Part shown: in pieces, positions 58,961-64,000 of the stretch
Position numbering within the stretch: the first letter of the stretch is position 1
How the letters are laid out: each line of letters begins with the position of its first letter
DNA from: Gymnopus androsaceus JB14
Lineage: Eukaryota > Basidiomycota > Agaricomycetes > Agaricales > Omphalotaceae
NCBI GenBank assembly: GCA_009733575.1
Contig: ML769653.1
Coordinates: 28,777 to 92,776, forward strand
Reading direction: 5' to 3'
DNA length: 64,000 nucleotides
Program-made: the position numbers and the translations under genes
Notes under the pieces: generated by a model
Seen by the model: the letters and a program-made list of their open reading frames with translations, nothing else
What the model was told of the DNA's origin: nothing
Databases searched by the model: none

Positions 58961-59573
58961 TTAGAATAAAGAGATCCTGTATTTGGAGACTGACAACAAA
59001 GAAGATGATGAAAAATGGTTTGATGCATTGAGTGGATAAATAAAGAAAGCAGGACATGCGCTCTTTGCTAACATGATGCTCATTGAATGTTATCACAATG
59101 TGTTCTTCGAAACATGTGTGCACCCGCAATCTTTGCAATTGGTAAGCTTCCATGTAAGTTTCGTGATTGCTTTTAAACCACAAAGGGATTGTATCCTTTG
59201 ACCACCTTTGTCAATCCAACCTTACCTGCTGGTTTGTCAATGGACAAAGCAAATCTTTACCTCATTCCCAGAAACAATCGCACTTGATTATGCTTTCTTC
59301 CTTGCTGTCAATCAATCCATAGAAAGGCTATTGACAAAGGTACTATATGTCTTGACTGGTTCCTTTGTTAAGGTGAACTTAGTCAAAGCATTTGTACTGG
59401 GATAATTAATCTACGTCACTGAATCATTCTTTGTTTTTTTCTTCTTCCTTCATAGTTCTTTGTATTCTTTGATGATCCTTCTTGTATAAAAGCTGCATCC
59501 AAAAAAAAAAATATTACATCACACAACTTGTCCCTCTCACACTACTTAGACCAACACTAGTTTGCTTTCCATC
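58961..59573. promoter_or_regulatory. Divergent promoter interval with TATA box
   Basis: It lies between the F-box gene (-) and the second BTB gene (+). TATAAAA at 59485-59491 lies 83 bp before the BTB start at 59574, a normal distance. Two short frames (58950-59183 minus, 59208-59405 plus) are not supported. Confidence 0.45.
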
Positions 59574-60639
59574 ATGGACATGGTAGCTGAAGGTATGTGG
59601 TATTCACTTCCAGCAAGGTTTCTATTCTGCTGATTCTTGTCCCTTGTCAGCTCACGATAAGGTGGTCTTTCAATCACTTGAAGGCAGCTTGTTCCCAGTA
59701 GATCATATTAACATTGCAGTTATCTGTGATAAGTTTCCTTACGACTTGAACAAAGAAGGCCCAATCATTCAGACTGCTATGAGCAACCGAACTCTCAAAA
59801 TTCTCATACATTTTCTGTACCCATCCCAAGCCCCTCCCGACCTTTCTGGGTTGTCTTTTGACTCCCTTGATGAGGTATTCTCTGTGGTTAGCTGCTGGGG
59901 AATGCCTTTGGCAAAGGAGTTTTGCCGATACCATTTAGTGTAAGTAGTTTGTTTTAGTTGACTCCATCATTGGTATGCTAGGCTGCCTCTTTAGAAAATA
60001 TGCTGGTCAGTACCCAATGCGCATTTTGTATCTGGTGGAGGACTCTTCTACTCTCCTGGAGTCCCTTTCTCCATATCTTGCCAACATATCTGCGGAACTG
60101 CTACTAGCCTTTGGGGTTTCACCTCAGTTATGTATCCGATGGGCAAGTGTCCAGCTCTGTTTCTGCTTCACAGATGGGCTAATAACTTTGTGTAGGCCAC
60201 ATTCAGAGAAAAATCAGTATTTGCAATGATTCAAGCAGAGCAGGTTCTTGACCATCATGATGATTGTGGGCTTTGGAGACGCAGTATCAAACCCTTTATG
60301 AAACAAAAACTCCACACACTTGGAGAGCCAAGGGTCTTGCTTCTGAGAAGGCATGAGGAGGAGGATATTGTTTTGATTGGGGTGGATGATGTTTTCAAAG
60401 CTGCTTTGGAGACCATTAACAACCATTGGAATAGTGGGGATTCACATCACTTTGCTCATGAGGAGACTGATGAGGACATGAATGATGATATAGAGGATAT
60501 GGAGGATCTGATGATGGAGGGTAACAGTGAAGACTCTGAAGGGGATTACGGAGAGCCTTCATTCATTCAGTGTTGCAAAATGCATCTGGAGCTGTGGAAG
60601 AAAGTTGTGACTCAGGAGATTACCAAGGTGAAATTTTAG
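59574..60639 (+). CDS. BTB/POZ-domain protein, second copy type
   Basis: Exon 1 encodes MDMVAE and joins AHDKVVFQSLEGSLFPVDHI. The BTB core includes ICDKFPYDL, TLKILIHFLYPSQAPPDLSG, LDEVFSVVSCWGMPLAKEFC and, after an intron, KYAGQYPMRILYLVEDSSTL. The helical extension follows (PYLANISAELLLAFGV). The intron after CIRW starts GCAAGT and ends GTGTAG, a GC-AG intron; only this keeps the frame into ATFREKSVFAMIQAEQVLDH and WRRSIKPFMKQKLHTLGEPR. An acidic stretch (ETDEDMNDDIEDMEDLMMEG) and QCCKMHLELWKKVVTQEITK end the protein. It is weakly similar in plan to the BTB gene at 37765 but clearly diverged. Intact. Confidence 0.7.
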
Positions 60640-60739
60640 GTATGTATGAGAAACCAATCAAGATGGGAATAAGTAGATAGTTATTGAGAAAAACAATACA
60701 TGTAAAGTATACCAAGTTAGTACTATATGAATTCAAGAA

Positions 60740-61168
60740 CTATGAGAGACTTGGTAATTCTGTATTTGGATAATGTGTTGACATCCACTCCAATAATCCT
60801 CCAAATAGTTCCCTAGGAACTATGCTAGGTCTATCGCCAGAAGTTGGAGTATCTACTTCTTCCCAGTCATCTTCAGCTATCAAATTTATCCATGCCTCTG
60901 CCCAAGACTGCGAGTAGGTGGCCCTCCACAGGGAGTCTTTCTCGTATACCCTACATGCCCCTGCGTATGCCTCATACCACCCCATATACGTAAGAAGCTG
61001 CTCACTGCATGAATGCTGAAGTCCAACTGACTTCAGGCTAGGCATGGATTCAACCCAGGTATCAAGCCACGCGTTTTCAGCATCCTCACAATCATTCCAT
61101 AGACCAAAAGGGATGATTGGAATGGTCAATGGGAATCGAATGACGATGCATCTCACTCTAGTCAACAT
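60740..61168 (-). CDS. Hypothetical protein, possibly the C-terminal part of an F-box-type protein
   Basis: A single open frame of 142 codons from ATG 61168 reads MLTRVRCIVIRFPLTIPIIP, then WLDTWVESMPSLKSVGLQHS and WMSTHYPNTELPSLS. The leucine/serine pattern around MPSLKSVGL resembles LRR segments of the nearby F-box gene. No F-box is present; an upstream exon may be missing. Confidence 0.4.
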   Translation of the reverse strand: MLTRVRCIVIRFPLTIPIIPFGLWNDCEDAENAWLDTWVESMPSLKSVGLQHSCSEQLLTYMGWYEAYAGACRVYEKDSLWRATYSQSWAEAWINLIAEDDWEEVDTPTSGDRPSIVPRELFGGLLEWMSTHYPNTELPSLS

Positions 61169-62479
61169 GGGCGCAAGCCTAGCTCAGCCTGGCATGTAGA
61201 CATTATTGTTTATCCTGTCAGCTTAGATGTCAGTCAATATTTGGAAGCAGTTTTAACCAGCATACTCCTCAATGTTGTTTCCCATCTCATCATCTGACTC
61301 TTCATCATCGGAGACCATCTCTGAATTATTCCAGCCCGGGACATCTGATAGTCATTATCGAGATCACTCTCTAGAGCGTACCAGACTTTCTTGACTTTCA
61401 CTGGACCCAGTGGCTAATGTAGTCAGTCAGTGAAGGCAGCCTAGAAGATGAAAAAAGAATACCTTAATGGTATTCTTGTCGACTTGGGGAAAAAGAATGA
61501 GGGTAGTGCACAATGGGAGTACACTTGCGAGTTGTGTAGCCCGCAAAAGGCTTTCTTCATTACAGATTGTGAAGCCAATCTGGGTCAAAACAATGAGATA
61601 TATGCAAATGTAGATCAAGTTACGCTTGCCTGTAATTGTACTACTCTCTCAAAAGAGGGCAGCACTTCAAGAATACAGCCCCATTTTGCTGCCTTTACCT
61701 TGAGTGTATTGAAGGAGATTTTTATCTTGTTCAAAAAGGCAAGTGAGCTTCTACCCCTGATCTCGGGTGTAAGCTTGGTGCTGCTGGCCCAAGAAAGCTT
61801 GAGTAAATCATTGAGATCTTTTCTGTTGTCAATGATTCTGGATGGAATGGGCCGGGCAGGAATCAAAAAGAAGAGATATTTGGAACAGTATCGTAAAGAT
61901 TCACTGTCACTGCGTTCCTCAATAAGGTGTGCCATTTCCAACCAGATGTCCTCGACCTAATCCACAATCATGATAGCACAGTGTCAAGTTTGATGACGTG
62001 AAGATGGTGCTATACGTGGGGTGATGAGAGTTGAGAGCAAAAGTAGCGTCTAATGATGCCTGTGGGAAACTCTCACCACCCGCCTGGCTTATCCTCCAAT
62101 CTACACTAATGGAGACTTCCAGCTCTACTTGGAGAGAGAGCTCATGGGGTATGCAATAAAAACTACATACATTGCTGAGCTTACCATTTTACTACTAGCG
62201 TGTTTGCACCCTGGAAGCATACTTGACCTGTTTATTCATTTAGGTTATTGTTGCTTTCATCTCCCAGTGGTATGGGTGCTTTATGGACCCCGGAAGGAGT
62301 GTCCAGTGGCTAAAGGAGCAGCAGGGAAGCTTACGGAGTTAATACACAACGATTAATTGCATAAACTATCAGTTTGCGGATGAGAGAATTGGTGTTCTCG
62401 AAATCCTATCTATTTTGATGCAAAAAACTAGCGCAGCGGCGATAACAATGTCCGAAAGTATTGCAAGAGTGCCAAAGGG
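61169..62479. other. Interval before the RVB2 truncation, one possible small frame
   Basis: A 108-codon minus frame at 61615-61941 (MEMAHLIEERSDSESLRYCS) and its antisense partner overlap; neither resembles a known family. The remainder has no gene. The right limit is where RVB2 similarity begins, so it should contain the breakpoint that removed the RVB2 3' end. Confidence 0.35.
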
Positions 62480-63864
<1,385 letters not shown>

Positions 63865-63967
63865 TTTGGCGGTCAAGAAAGAATTTCAATGCTGAGGCGC
63901 TTATTCTGAGGCGCTTATTTATATTCGCCGCGTTCAAGCTTCAACTATCACCGCGTTTTTTTCCACC
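63865..63967. promoter_or_regulatory. Short divergent promoter
   Basis: About 100 bp separate the RVB2-like start from a plus-strand ATG at 63968. It contains the tandem TGAGGCGCTTATT (63892 and 63908). Confidence 0.4.
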
Positions 63968-64000
63968 ATGTCCACTGCAGCAGGTCGATCTAATCACGCA
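63968..64000 (+). CDS. 5' end of a gene running off the window
   Basis: The ATG at 63968 in the context CCACCATG opens a frame (MSTAAGRSNHA) to the last base of the window. The start context is good, but eleven codons allow no identification. Confidence 0.4.
   Translation, partial: MSTAAGRSNHA

Overview
The window looks like nuclear DNA of a wood- or litter-decaying agaricomycete (Basidiomycota). Introns are numerous and short (about 45-70 bp, GT-AG). The gene set includes an AA9 lytic polysaccharide monooxygenase, two AA5_1 glyoxal-oxidase-type copper radical oxidases, a CBM1-bearing GH5 endoglucanase and a cytochrome P450. The conserved genes include UTP7, a bestrophin-family protein, a Pom34-like nucleoporin, mS29/DAP3, glycyl-tRNA synthetase and RVB2.

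Layout. 0.6-15.5 kb is an ordinary host block: UTP7 (-), glyoxal oxidase copy 1 (-), bestrophin-like channel (-), three-finger C2H2 factor (-), Pom34-like protein (+) and mS29 (-). 15.5-21.5 kb is nearly gene-empty, with one small gene and a relic. 21.5-24.2 kb is a decayed copy of glycyl-tRNA synthetase. 24.5-35.7 kb is a plant-cell-wall-degrading block: AA9 LPMO (+), P450 (-), decayed glyoxal oxidase copy 2 (+) and CBM1-CBM1-GH5 endoglucanase (+). 36.2-49.3 kb holds two directly repeated copies of a membrane-protein gene flanking a 10.4-kb element with about 95-bp imperfect terminal inverted repeats. The element carries a BTB/POZ gene, an integrase-core (DDE) gene broken by in-frame TGA codons, a near-perfect 80-bp palindrome, a fragment resembling the N-terminus of a DNMT1-type cytosine methyltransferase, and an unrecognised gene. 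49.7-62.4 kb looks like more transposon-associated DNA: a 693-bp MITE-like element, a cysteine-rich gene, an intact JmjC-like oxygenase gene, an F-box gene, a second BTB/POZ gene and short unknown ORFs. 62.5-63.9 kb is a 3'-truncated RVB2 copy, and a new + strand ORF begins at the right edge.

Two kinds of damage recur. First, several otherwise conserved genes need exactly one base removed to restore the family reading frame, often in a homopolymer; this points to over-called bases in the assembly. Second, glycyl-tRNA synthetase, RVB2 and the transposon integrase carry in-frame stops at conserved codons. Most fit C-to-T change (CGA to TGA, CAA/CAG to TAA/TAG), as expected for decaying or methylated copies. 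Functional glycyl-tRNA synthetase and RVB2 genes must lie elsewhere in the genome if these readings are correct.

All exon structures were read by eye from splice signals and family similarity. Gene spans are firmer than exon edges.
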